Origin: DATJGF01 sp035495315
GTDB taxonomy: Bacteria > Verrucomicrobiota > Verrucomicrobiia > Limisphaerales > UBA8199
Direction of reading: 5' to 3'
NCBI GenBank assembly: GCA_035495315.1
Contig: DATJGF010000196.1
Coordinates: 1-64,000, forward strand
Length of the DNA: 64,000 nt
The notes under the pieces were generated by a model that saw only the letters and a list, made by a program, of their open reading frames with translations, did no database searches and had not been told where the DNA came from. A program made the position numbers and the translations under genes. How positions within the stretch are numbered: position 1 is the stretch's first letter; each line of letters starts with the position of its first letter. Shown in pieces: positions 18,776 to 26,891 of the stretch.

Positions 18776-19122
18776 GTTTTTCTCTTAGTTGTGGAACTGA
18801 CAATTGCCAGCTCCGTTGTCCGATTTCTTTGTTATCAGAGTTCAGTTTTTCTGTTTCGGAGAAGACTCCTTGTCAGAATTGGATGAACAATTCGCGCACT
18901 AGTTCCCGCGAAAAATCGTCTCGTTCAGACCATTTTTTTACACTGCGCGTATTTCTTTCCATGGGAGCCGCAATTTCCTTTGTAGTTCCGGGGAGTTGCT
19001 GGGTCTTTAGTCCCACCGCTTCTACGAGCACTCTCCGGAACTCGCGTTAGCCTGGCTCCTCATACTTCGGCAACTGACACGCACAAGCAATTGACGCAAA
19101 CAAACGCCGGACAAAGCAAAAC
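18776..19122. other. Divergent intergenic region carrying the kelch-gene leader
   Basis: About 350 bases between the secreted-protein gene and the kelch gene. Its right part (19001-19122) is the leader that recurs inverted at 46359-46485. The rest has no coding signal. Confidence 0.5.
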
Positions 19123-19140
19123 GTGAAAATCCTACTTCGA
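19001..19140 (+). repeat. Leader element upstream of the kelch gene (inverted copy at 46359-46485)
   Basis: The stretch from GGTCTTTAGTCCCACCGC through 'CTGGCTCCTCATA', 'TGACACGCACAA' and 'ACGCCGGACAAAG' to the start codon and first codons is matched on the minus strand at 46485-46359 with small differences. The match includes the start-codon context (GTGAAAAT here, ATGAAAAT there). It probably carries promoter and translation signals for an exported-protein gene. Confidence 0.65.
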
Positions 19141-22100
19141 AATTTACTCGCTCTCACACTGAGCGCCCTGGTGCTCAATTCGGTTGCGGCACAGCCGTCC
19201 TCGACCGGTTCCTTCTCGCTGGTCGGGTCTATGGGCCAATTCCGGAGGGATCATACGGCGACCCTCTTGCTAAACGGAACGGTGTTGGTAGCAGGTGGCG
19301 CGCCTTTCGCGCAGGCAGCGACTTCGGAGATCTTCGATCCCTTCACCGCAACCTGGACTAATTCGGGCCCGTTGAACACAGGGCGCGAATTTCACACAGC
19401 AACCCTGTTGCAGGATGGTCGCGTAGTGGTGACGGGTGGCCAAACCGCCAGCCAACTTCTGGCGAGCACCGAGGTGTATGACCCGTCCAGTGGTCGGTGG
19501 ACAGGCGCAGGCTCCCTGAACATCGGACGCGAATTGCACACCGCCACACTTTTGAGGGGTGGTTTCGTTTTGGTCACGGGTGGCTTCCCAAATATTTCCA
19601 GCGCCGAGCTATTTGATCCGACGACCGGGCAATGGAGCCTGACTGGTTCGATGCACGAACCGCGCTACCAGCATACGGCCACTCTGTTGGCTGATGGCAG
19701 AGTCCTCGTGACCGGCGGCCTCAACGCCACCGATCTGCTGGCGAGCGCGGAACTGTATAATCCAAAAACGCAACTCTGGACCCCCACCGGCTCCATGCAT
19801 TTTGCACGCGTGACCCATACCGCTTCGCTGTTGTCGGATGGCAAAGTGCTGGTCACCGGCAGTGACAGTCTCGGCCAGCCTTCCGAACTCTATGATCCGG
19901 CAACCGGCTTATGGACGGTGACCGGCACTCCCTCTATCTTCCGAAGCCAGCATACGGCTACCGTCCTGCCGGACGGCAGGGTGCTGGTCACCGGCGGCCG
20001 CGATGATAAGCTCAATCCGATTGCTTGCGACTCAGAAGTGTACGACCCCGCAACAGGTTTATGGTCGCGAACGGGCGCGTTAAATGGCGGCCGCACCAGA
20101 CATACGGCAACCTTGCTCGACAACGGCGACGTGTTGGTTACTGGAGGCATGACCAGCGGAACAGCCTTCACTGAAAAGGCCGAAGTGTACAACAGCGCTG
20201 CAAAGAACTGGGATCCCACGGGAGGGCTCTCATTCTCCCGCGCGGGCCACCTGGGAGTGTCGCTGGCCAATGGCAAAGTGCTGGTGGCCGGAGGATTCGA
20301 CGCGTTCCTCCATTTAGTCAATAACAACTCCGAACTGTACGACCCGGTGGTCGGAACCTGGCAACTTACCGGGCGCCTGAACACTGCGCGCCAGAGCGCT
20401 ACAGCGACTTTGTTGCGAAACGGGAAAGTCCTCGCCGCGGGAGGGGTTGGCAACACCTTCCTTTCCAGCGCGGAGTTATTCGATCCGGCCACTGGTAGCT
20501 GGACGCTCACCGGTTCGATGCATGACGTCCGCTGGGCGGCCGCGGCCGTCCTGCTCCCGAATGGGAAGGTCCTGGAGGTGGGAGGAACAGCTACCGCATC
20601 CTTTATCGGCACCCGAGGAGCCGAACTCTACGATCCCGCAAGCGGGAGTTGGACCGTCACAGGCTCAATGACCAATGAACGATGCGCTTTCACAGTAACT
20701 CTCTTGCCGAATGGCAACGTGTTGGCGGCTGGCGGCTTTGGCACGAACGGTGCCGTAGCAACCGCGGAGCTCTACGATCCCACCACTGGTGCCTGGACAC
20801 CGACCGGCTCACTCCAGAAGGCGCGCGGTTCGCATACGGCGACGTTGTTGCCAAACGGTAGGGTGCTCGTGGCCGGAGGAACTGATTTCTTCGTGACCGC
20901 GAATAGCACACCACCCACTGATCCGACCCGGGCCAGCGCAGAGATATACGATCCAGCGACAGGAATCTGGACCCCCACAGGTTCGATGAGCCTCCCTCGT
21001 TCAGTTCACACCGCGACTTTGCTGCCGAGCGGCAAGGTCCTGGTTGCTGGAGGCGTTAGCTATTTTGACAGCCTATTTCCAACCACCGCCGAACTGTACG
21101 ATCCCGCCAGGGGAAGATGGTCGCCAACCTTGCCCCTGGTAAGTGGCCGTCGCGACCATATTACCGCTTTGCTTCCCAACGGCAAAGTTCTGGTTGCCGG
21201 AGGTTTCAATACCAGCGACACCGGTCCGACCGCCGAGTTGTTCGACCCTGCAAACGAGGTACCGCCGCTGCCGACTCTCTCCGGGAGGGTTGTGACCTTC
21301 AGCTCAACCAGGCCGGTGTCCGGAGTGACGATGAGTGTGAGGGGAGACACCAATGTGAGCGGGTTAACGGGTCCGGACGGGACGTATCAAACAGTGGTGA
21401 ACATAGGGGGAAACTATGAATTGGGCCCCTCCAAGTTTGATGATACCCCGCCCAATAACGGCGTGACCACGTTGGATATTTTACTGATCCGGCAGCACAT
21501 CCTGGCCACGACATTTCTGAACTCGCCGTACAAATTGCTGGCAGCGGACGTGAACGGCTCCGGCTCCGTGAGCACTCTGGATATTCTAAATTTGCGGCAA
21601 CTGATCCTGGGGACAACGACGAATCTGCCGGCAGGCTTATGGAGATTCGTTCCGGCTGACTTCGTCTTTCCAGACCCACAAAGTCCCTGGAATGCTCCGA
21701 GCAAGCTCGCGTACACCAATGTAATCGCTGACCTGAGCAGTCAGGACTTCGTCGCCATCAAGCTCGGCGATGTGAATGGTTCCTGGGTGGCCTCGGGCAG
21801 CCAAACTGCTCAAGTTCAGAGTCGGGGCGCCATGGACGGAAATGCGACGGGCTTGTTTCGTGTCAGCAACCTTGCCGCGCAACCAGGCACAACCATCAAT
21901 GCGAGCGTAATGGCTGGCGCAATCGACGGACTAACCAGTGCTCAGTTTACGCTGCAATGGGATCCAGCTGTCTTGCGTTACCTAAGCGTTGGGGACTTTG
22001 GGTTGCGCGGCTTGGCCAGCGACAACTTTGGCACTCGGTTGACCGACACCGGAAAGCTGAGCTTCTCATGGGATGACCCGCAGGGAACGGGGGCGACACT

Positions 22101-22488
22101 GCCCGATGGCACAACAATATTTACAGTGAGCTTCCTTGTGGTCGGTGCGGCCGGCACCGTGTCGGCCCTGGCATTGGCGGATACGCCGACGCCGCGGGAG
22201 GTGAGCGTGAAGGCTGTGTTGGCCACATTCAATGCTGAGAATGGAGCCGTTAATGTGGGCGTTACAAATCCAGTAATCACCGGGGGTTTGGACGTCGCCA
22301 AGGTAAGCTTCGATCTCTCAATCCCGACGCTCAACGGGGTGGACTATATCGTCGAATATGCAGACGAGTTGCCGAGCACTAATTGGACAATCCTGTCAAC
22401 CATCGCGGGCGATGGAACTGTGAAAACTCTGAGCGATGCCAGCATCATCACCAACCGTCAGCGCTTCTACCGAACGCGAATCCGCTAA
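19123..22488 (+). CDS. Exported kelch-repeat protein with dockerin-like and cohesin-like domains
   Basis: An 1121-residue protein beginning at GTG with a Sec signal (MKILLRNLLALTLSALVLNS...). Residues about 30-710 hold some fourteen kelch/galactose-oxidase-like repeats of ~50 residues ('HTATLL..GKVLV(A/T)GG', 'AELYDPATG.WT.TG'), which would form one or two beta-propellers. A CarboxypepD_reg-like beta domain follows (about 719-775). Next comes a type I dockerin-like pair of Ca-binding loops (about 780-835, 'DVNGSGSVSTLDILNLRQLI'), then a cohesin-like beta domain (about 905-1045, 'FTLQWDPAVLRYLSVGDF'). It ends in the shared beta-rich C-terminal module ('VEYADELPSTNWTIL', 'FYRTRIR'). Probably a surface or secreted scaffold. 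No partner gene is adjacent. Confidence 0.9.
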   Translation: MKILLRNLLALTLSALVLNSVAAQPSSTGSFSLVGSMGQFRRDHTATLLLNGTVLVAGGAPFAQAATSEIFDPFTATWTNSGPLNTGREFHTATLLQDGRVVVTGGQTASQLLASTEVYDPSSGRWTGAGSLNIGRELHTATLLRGGFVLVTGGFPNISSAELFDPTTGQWSLTGSMHEPRYQHTATLLADGRVLVTGGLNATDLLASAELYNPKTQLWTPTGSMHFARVTHTASLLSDGKVLVTGSDSLGQPSELYDPATGLWTVTGTPSIFRSQHTATVLPDGRVLVTGGRDDKLNPIACDSEVYDPATGLWSRTGALNGGRTRHTATLLDNGDVLVTGGMTSGTAFTEKAEVYNSAAKNWDPTGGLSFSRAGHLGVSLANGKVLVAGGFDAFLHLVNNNSELYDPVVGTWQLTGRLNTARQSATATLLRNGKVLAAGGVGNTFLSSAELFDPATGSWTLTGSMHDVRWAAAAVLLPNGKVLEVGGTATASFIGTRGAELYDPASGSWTVTGSMTNERCAFTVTLLPNGNVLAAGGFGTNGAVATAELYDPTTGAWTPTGSLQKARGSHTATLLPNGRVLVAGGTDFFVTANSTPPTDPTRASAEIYDPATGIWTPTGSMSLPRSVHTATLLPSGKVLVAGGVSYFDSLFPTTAELYDPARGRWSPTLPLVSGRRDHITALLPNGKVLVAGGFNTSDTGPTAELFDPANEVPPLPTLSGRVVTFSSTRPVSGVTMSVRGDTNVSGLTGPDGTYQTVVNIGGNYELGPSKFDDTPPNNGVTTLDILLIRQHILATTFLNSPYKLLAADVNGSGSVSTLDILNLRQLILGTTTNLPAGLWRFVPADFVFPDPQSPWNAPSKLAYTNVIADLSSQDFVAIKLGDVNGSWVASGSQTAQVQSRGAMDGNATGLFRVSNLAAQPGTTINASVMAGAIDGLTSAQFTLQWDPAVLRYLSVGDFGLRGLASDNFGTRLTDTGKLSFSWDDPQGTGATLPDGTTIFTVSFLVVGAAGTVSALALADTPTPREVSVKAVLATFNAENGAVNVGVTNPVITGGLDVAKVSFDLSIPTLNGVDYIVEYADELPSTNWTILSTIAGDGTVKTLSDASIITNRQRFYRTRIR

Positions 22489-22813
22489 CAGGCCCAGGCA
22501 GTAGCAAGCCTGGTGTGGGGCAAAAGTTAAACCGTTACGGCGCCGAGGTGGTGCTTCTTGAGCCGTGCACGTTGAGTTTGTGGTTCGTCCAGGACCGTGA
22601 AAATATGCCGCAGCGCAAGCCTGGCCCATGCACTCTACGGTCTGCACTGATAAAGCGATTCCTTTCGAGCAACCGTAGCCTGGGCGATCGAGATCCGGTC
22701 GGCCTTCGGCCACGCAAATCGACTTGCTTTGGGAAGGATTCGAGCGGATTATTTTGCCCCATTGCTGGCAGCAAAACAGAATTCTGCACTGCTGCATCGA
22801 TGGTGTGGATTAC
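22489..22813. other. Intergenic stretch before the first tRNA-Ser half
   Basis: About 325 bases following the kelch gene with no convincing gene or terminator. The tRNA-Ser 5' half begins at 22814. Confidence 0.4.
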
Positions 22814-22852
22814 GGAAGGGTGGCTGAGTGGTTAAAGGCACCTGACTCGAAA
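22814..22852 (+). other. tRNA-Ser 5' half (attachment-site scar A)
   Basis: Thirty-nine bases identical to positions 1-39 of the complete tRNA-Ser(CGA) at 36471, from the acceptor 5' strand through the anticodon loop (CTCGAAA). Homology to the tRNA ends exactly at the 3' edge of the anticodon loop, a known crossover place for tyrosine integrases. The 3' half is absent. It reads as the displaced host half left by insertion of an element. Confidence 0.8.
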
Positions 22853-22978
22853 AAGCATTCATGGTCCTAATGGGACCCAAGTGGACTCACACGGCCCCAC
22901 CGGTCTCTCCTTCACTTTCGCGTTGCTGAAATCGGGACCCATTCGGACCCAAAAGGACCCAAAAATCGCCGAGTAATC
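22853..22978 (+). repeat. Att-flank A with two triplets of 10-bp-spaced heptamers
   Basis: This flank follows the tRNA half and is homologous to 31746-31870. It contains heptamers of consensus GGACCCA at 22873, 22883, 22893 and again at 22935, 22945, 22955, i.e. three per turn-phased group and 62 bases between groups. The same six positions and spacing are kept in copy B. This resembles the arm-type binding sites of lambda-like integrases. Confidence 0.65.
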
Positions 22979-23260
22979 AGGACTCCACGGGTGTGTCACT
23001 TTCGACACGCGCCCTCGTCATCGCCACCCAATGACCCCCATCCGCTGACACCCTGCTTCGCTGTCATCTCCTGACCGCCATCCCCTGATACTTGGCCCTC
23101 AGTTTTGACGACTCATTCACCAGTTCCGCCGCTCAGTCGGCTGTAAGCGTTTGTGGTTGCGGTCGATCAACGAAAGGACGCGAGCAACGCCACCTCACTC
23201 CGATCGCATATTCGCGAGCCCCTCAGGCGAGGAGCCCGCGTCGCTTGCCAGCTGGCACCA
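22979..23260. other. Non-coding stretch after att-flank A
   Basis: No integrase, excisionase or other gene is recognisable. There are short repeats of the type '(C)CCATCC(G/C)CTGA' but no array. Confidence 0.4.
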
Positions 23261-23902
23261 TTATTTGTATTTGGCCAATTCGGCGCTAACGCGGTCAAGT
23301 TCCGCCTCCACGTCTTTTAGCGAGTCGGCCACATCGGAGCCGTGCCAATTGGCGTTCTTTATCGTTTGCTTGGCCGCTTTTACGCTTCCGCTGCTGAGTT
23401 CACTGTCGAGGAGCTTCTTAATATCGTTCAGATCCGAGAGGAAAGGAACTAGCTCGTCCCGGGCTTCCAACATGGCTTTGACAATCTTGTCGTAGGATTT
23501 TAAGCGTTTGTCGTAGCGTTTCTGGGCCTGGTTGCGAATGTCCTCGTTGGCTATGGTTTTGATCTGACCTTCCCAGGCATTGAAAAATGCTTCCCCCTTT
23601 TCGCTCATGCTGCCGGCACGATCCCGGGCCATCTTGGCTTGCTCTTCCATCTTGACCAGTTCCGCTGTGAACTTCTCGAACTGAGGCCGCAGCTCAACGC
23701 TGTTGACTTGCAGCCTGTTGAGTTCTTCAAGGGTCAGCCCGACCTGGTTGCGGATCTTGGCGCACCCTGTTCGCACTCCTTCGATCTTGGCCATCACCTC
23801 CTTGGCCTGGTCGCCCGAGACTGCGGCGGTGGCTCTAGGTGTTGGCGCCAGCCCAAAGGCCACAAGTGCCGAGAAGGTGGTTATTTGAATTAGGGATTTC
23901 AT
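23261..23902 (-). CDS. Exported DUF2959-like coiled-coil protein
   Basis: A 213-residue protein with a Sec signal (MKSLIQITTFSALVAFGLAP). It is almost wholly helical: 'VMAKIEGVRTGCAKIRNQVG', 'ELVKMEEQAKMARDRAGSM', 'RYDKRLKSYDKIVKAMLEAR', and a C-terminal helix 'DVEAELDRVSAELAKYK'. The pattern, including 'LKSYDKIVKAM..A...L.PFL..L.D', fits the DUF2959 family of unknown function. A clear Shine-Dalgarno (AAAGGACAG) precedes ATG. It lies next to the sigma-54 activator on the same strand. Confidence 0.75.
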   Translation of the reverse strand: MKSLIQITTFSALVAFGLAPTPRATAAVSGDQAKEVMAKIEGVRTGCAKIRNQVGLTLEELNRLQVNSVELRPQFEKFTAELVKMEEQAKMARDRAGSMSEKGEAFFNAWEGQIKTIANEDIRNQAQKRYDKRLKSYDKIVKAMLEARDELVPFLSDLNDIKKLLDSELSSGSVKAAKQTIKNANWHGSDVADSLKDVEAELDRVSAELAKYK

Positions 23903-24036
23903 GGATCTGTCCTTTCGCTTCGTCTTATCTGTCGTTTTGTTTGAATCATGGTCAGAACACCCGACAGGGTTCCCGACCCAAAGTCATTGGGTCTTGCTGC
24001 GGGTTCTTCGACCCATCACCCGCATCCTCTGGCGAA

Positions 24037-25941
24037 TCACCTCCTGATCACCAGCGCTTCATCCTTCTGATGGCGATGTGGGATCCCCAGCTTCTGCATG
24101 CGCGAGTAAAGCGTGCTGGGCTGCAAATCCAGCCGCGCCGCAGCCCCGTACGGGCCCTTAATCCGCCACGACGTGCTCTCCAGCGTCTTAAGGATGTGCT
24201 TCCGCTCCGCCTCCGCAAGTGTACCCAACTGAGCCTCCCGCGTTGGTGCCTCGCCCAAAACCGTCAACTTGAGCGTATCCCCGGAACAGAGAATCACGCT
24301 GTGCTCGATCACGTTACGCAGTTCCCGAATATTTCCTGGCCAGGAATGACCCTGCATCAACTCCATCGCTTTACGAGAAACCTTGGTGATCTTCTTACCC
24401 ATCCGGCTCGAAAGCTCTTCCATGAACGCAAACACGAGCAAGGGAATGTCCTCCACTCGCTCCCGCAGCGGCGGGATGTCGATCGGGAATACCTTCAGAC
24501 GGTAATAAAGGTCCTCACGGAACCGCCCCCGGCGCACCTCTTCGGCCAAATCGCGGTTGGTCGCGGCGATAACGCGCACATCGACTTTGTGGGTTTTGGG
24601 ACTGCCCAACCGCTGGAATTCCCCTTGCTGCAGCACCCGCAGCAGCTTGGCCTGGACTTCCGTCGGCAGTTCCCCGACCTCATCGAGGAAAATGGTGGAG
24701 CCGTTAGACATTTCGAATCGCCCCACCTGGCTAGTTAGGGCACCAGTGTAGGCGCCCCGTTCCCGCCCAAAGAGCTCACTCTCCACCAGAGCTGTGGGCA
24801 GCGCTGCACAATTCACCAGTACCATCATACGCTCTTTGCGCGCACTCAACCGGTGGATCTGCTCGCCGATAAGTTCCTTCCCGGTCCCGGTCTCCCCGCT
24901 GATTAGTACCGGGCAATCCGCGGGCGCAACCTGGTCCACTTTGTGCAGCACCTGCCGGATTTGCTGACTCCGGCCGATGATTCCGTCGTGCACAGAGGAT
25001 ATTTCTGTCTCGGACTTGAGGTAATTAGCCTCGGACCCCAACCGGTCCTTCAATTCCTTGAGTTCGGCGTAGGCTTGCACTGCCGCTTCGTCTGAAAGCT
25101 TGCGTGCGAGTGCCTGGGCGAAAACCGCCGAGACATACTCCAACCGTCTTACCTGGTCCTCAGGCCAGAGTGTCTTCTCCGTTACCATCCCAAAATTCAC
25201 CGCGCCGAGCACCTCACCCGCGACGCGAAGCGGAAGGAACACCCCGGAGTGTGTCCCGCCCCGCGACAGCTCTGCTTTGTCCTGTGCGGCCTCAACAGGC
25301 AAATCCGCAGTTCTGGAGAATAATATCGTCTTTCCACGCTTGACCGCTGCTGTAATCCACGGGAAACAAGCCTGGGACTGAGTCCCGAGCGGAATTGTGC
25401 GGATCCCAGCCCCTGAGTCGGCCTCATTCACTGCAGTTGGAGCGCTCTTCACTGGTCCAGAGCTAACGGGGAAACATGGCATGCAGAGGTGCGTCAGCTG
25501 CAAAGAGGCCGGATTTTGTGCGGATTTGCGCCATAGGCCAGCCCACTGAACTCCCAGAGTGTTGCAGACGCGCATCAGCGCGACCTCGATTTCGCGCTCC
25601 TCGTCTTCGAGCGGAACGTTCACGAACCTCGCCAGGATATCAAACAGCAATCGCTCTAATTGATCTGCCTGCCTGAGCCCCACTCCAGGAGAGAGTTTGC
25701 AGAAACAATCCTCGGACGAGCTGGTGGCAAAATGATTCAGCACGTCCAAGGCTCTCTTCTGACCGTTTGCTGGCTTCCCCAGCGGTAGGGCGATATGATT
25801 CAAGTCACATATCGGCTGGGGGGACTTAAATTCGAGATGATCGAGCAGTGCAAGGTTCATTGTTGTTTTCATCAGGTCAAGGAGGTAGCGAGAACTTTGG
25901 TCTGGCTTGAGCAATCCCCACCTCCCGCTCAAGGATGCCAC
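24037..25941 (-). CDS. Sigma-54-dependent transcriptional activator with N-terminal GAF domain
   Basis: About 634 residues from GTG 25941. TTG 25914, preceded by GGAGGT, or ATG 25872 are alternative starts. A GAF-type sensor domain covers about 130-290. The AAA+ domain (about 310-545) has Walker A 'GETGTGKE', sigma-54-contacting 'GAYTGA' (Tyr variant of GAFTGA), Walker B 'TIFLDEVGEL' and the arginine-finger region 'LYYRLKVFPIDIPPLRER'. A Fis-type HTH ends the protein ('LDLQPSTLYSRMQKLGI'). FhlA/NorR-like; the signal is unknown. A degraded copy of its Fis domain lies at 26642-26890. Confidence 0.93.
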   Translation of the reverse strand: MASLSGRWGLLKPDQSSRYLLDLMKTTMNLALLDHLEFKSPQPICDLNHIALPLGKPANGQKRALDVLNHFATSSSEDCFCKLSPGVGLRQADQLERLLFDILARFVNVPLEDEEREIEVALMRVCNTLGVQWAGLWRKSAQNPASLQLTHLCMPCFPVSSGPVKSAPTAVNEADSGAGIRTIPLGTQSQACFPWITAAVKRGKTILFSRTADLPVEAAQDKAELSRGGTHSGVFLPLRVAGEVLGAVNFGMVTEKTLWPEDQVRRLEYVSAVFAQALARKLSDEAAVQAYAELKELKDRLGSEANYLKSETEISSVHDGIIGRSQQIRQVLHKVDQVAPADCPVLISGETGTGKELIGEQIHRLSARKERMMVLVNCAALPTALVESELFGRERGAYTGALTSQVGRFEMSNGSTIFLDEVGELPTEVQAKLLRVLQQGEFQRLGSPKTHKVDVRVIAATNRDLAEEVRRGRFREDLYYRLKVFPIDIPPLRERVEDIPLLVFAFMEELSSRMGKKITKVSRKAMELMQGHSWPGNIRELRNVIEHSVILCSGDTLKLTVLGEAPTREAQLGTLAEAERKHILKTLESTSWRIKGPYGAAARLDLQPSTLYSRMQKLGIPHRHQKDEALVIRR

Positions 25942-26641
25942 GCTAACTCGTTGGCTGGACGCTCACAACGGGGGGATTTCCCCGATGGTAACCCGCGGAC
26001 AAAGTTTACAGACGATGATTTTCACAGCACTCTGGTCTGCCATGAGTCGGTGCAGACCCTGCCGTAAGCTTCTTCCAAGGTCCTCGGTATTCTCCTCCGG
26101 TTTGGCAAATTGCGCGGACCCCGATTCAGATGGCCTGTGGACGGCTCGGTGAACCTGTAGGGAGTCAGAGGGCTGGCACTGCTCAAATTAGCAACGGAGG
26201 TCCCAAAACCAATTCTCCCGCACCCGCGGCAGCCTGAGTACAGCCAAGCCCAAGAAGCAATTTCTTCTCATTGGCGGAAAAGGAGCGCCAGCTCCGACCA
26301 AACTTGCCGCAGCGTTGGAACCAACCGTTGCTGGTGGAGGTCGCCGCCCCCAAGTGGGGTCCAGTCACCAGATTCGACGAGGCCCACACTCGATAGGTTG
26401 CGTTGGGGTCGCCAATGAAGTTCAGTTGAAAACCGGTGCCAGCGACCGCTCTCCTATCGCCTCTTCGGCCAGAGTCAATCTCCAGCTTGCCGTCCGGCTC
26501 GCCCCATCGGGGATTTCCCCACCTTGGCACCGCGCAGCCCATATCTGCACCTTTGCAGGAAAACACTTCTCCGCCGGCCCCCTAACATTTTGAAATCGAC
26601 CACAAGAACGAAAAACTCGGCTCGGCCGGTCAATTGGCTGC
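25942..26641. other. Mostly non-coding region with gene debris
   Basis: About 700 bases between the sigma-54 activator and the channel gene. Only fragments are recognisable (26314-26440). Confidence 0.5.
26314..26440 (-). pseudogene. Fragment of the shared exported-protein C-terminal module
   Basis: In one minus-strand frame 'GTGFQLNFIGDPNATYRVWA' and 'SSNLVTGPHLGAATSTSNGW' match the typical beta-rich C-terminal module of verrucomicrobial exported proteins. The rest of the module and any upstream protein are missing, so it is debris. Confidence 0.55.
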
Positions 26642-26890
26642 GGTGGAGCTGCCGTAAACTCGGAGGAGGCTGCCAAGCTCCGCGCGTACTATCTGTGGGA
26701 ACAAGCTGGACGGGCCGAATTCGAGCGGGAGCACATCCTTAAAACGCTTGAGAGCACGTCGTGGAGGATTAAGGGTCCGCACGGGGCTGCCGCGCGGCTG
26801 GATTTGCAGCCCAGCACGCTCTACTCGCGTATGCAGAAGCTGGGGATCCCCCATCGTCGCGAAAAGGACAAAACCTCGGACTTGGGTTGA
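26642..26890 (+). pseudogene. Remnant: DUF2934-like piece joined to a sigma-54-activator Fis domain
   Basis: The frame ending at TGA 26888-26890 reads 'EEAAKLRAYYLWEQAGRAEF', which resembles the short DUF2934 motif (LRAYYLWEQAGRP), then 'HILKTLESTSWRIKGPHGAA' and 'LQPSTLYSRMQKLGIPHR'. The second part is nearly identical to the C-terminal HTH of the activator at 24037-25941, but on the opposite strand. No start or ATPase domain is present. It ends one base before the MscS start codon. Confidence 0.6.
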
Positions 26891-26891
26891 C

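Noticed and set aside
19200..21250. Regular ~150-base periodicity that might suggest a DNA repeat array
   Set aside because: It is explained by the kelch repeats of the protein; the units are too diverged and long for a CRISPR array, and no cas genes exist in the window.
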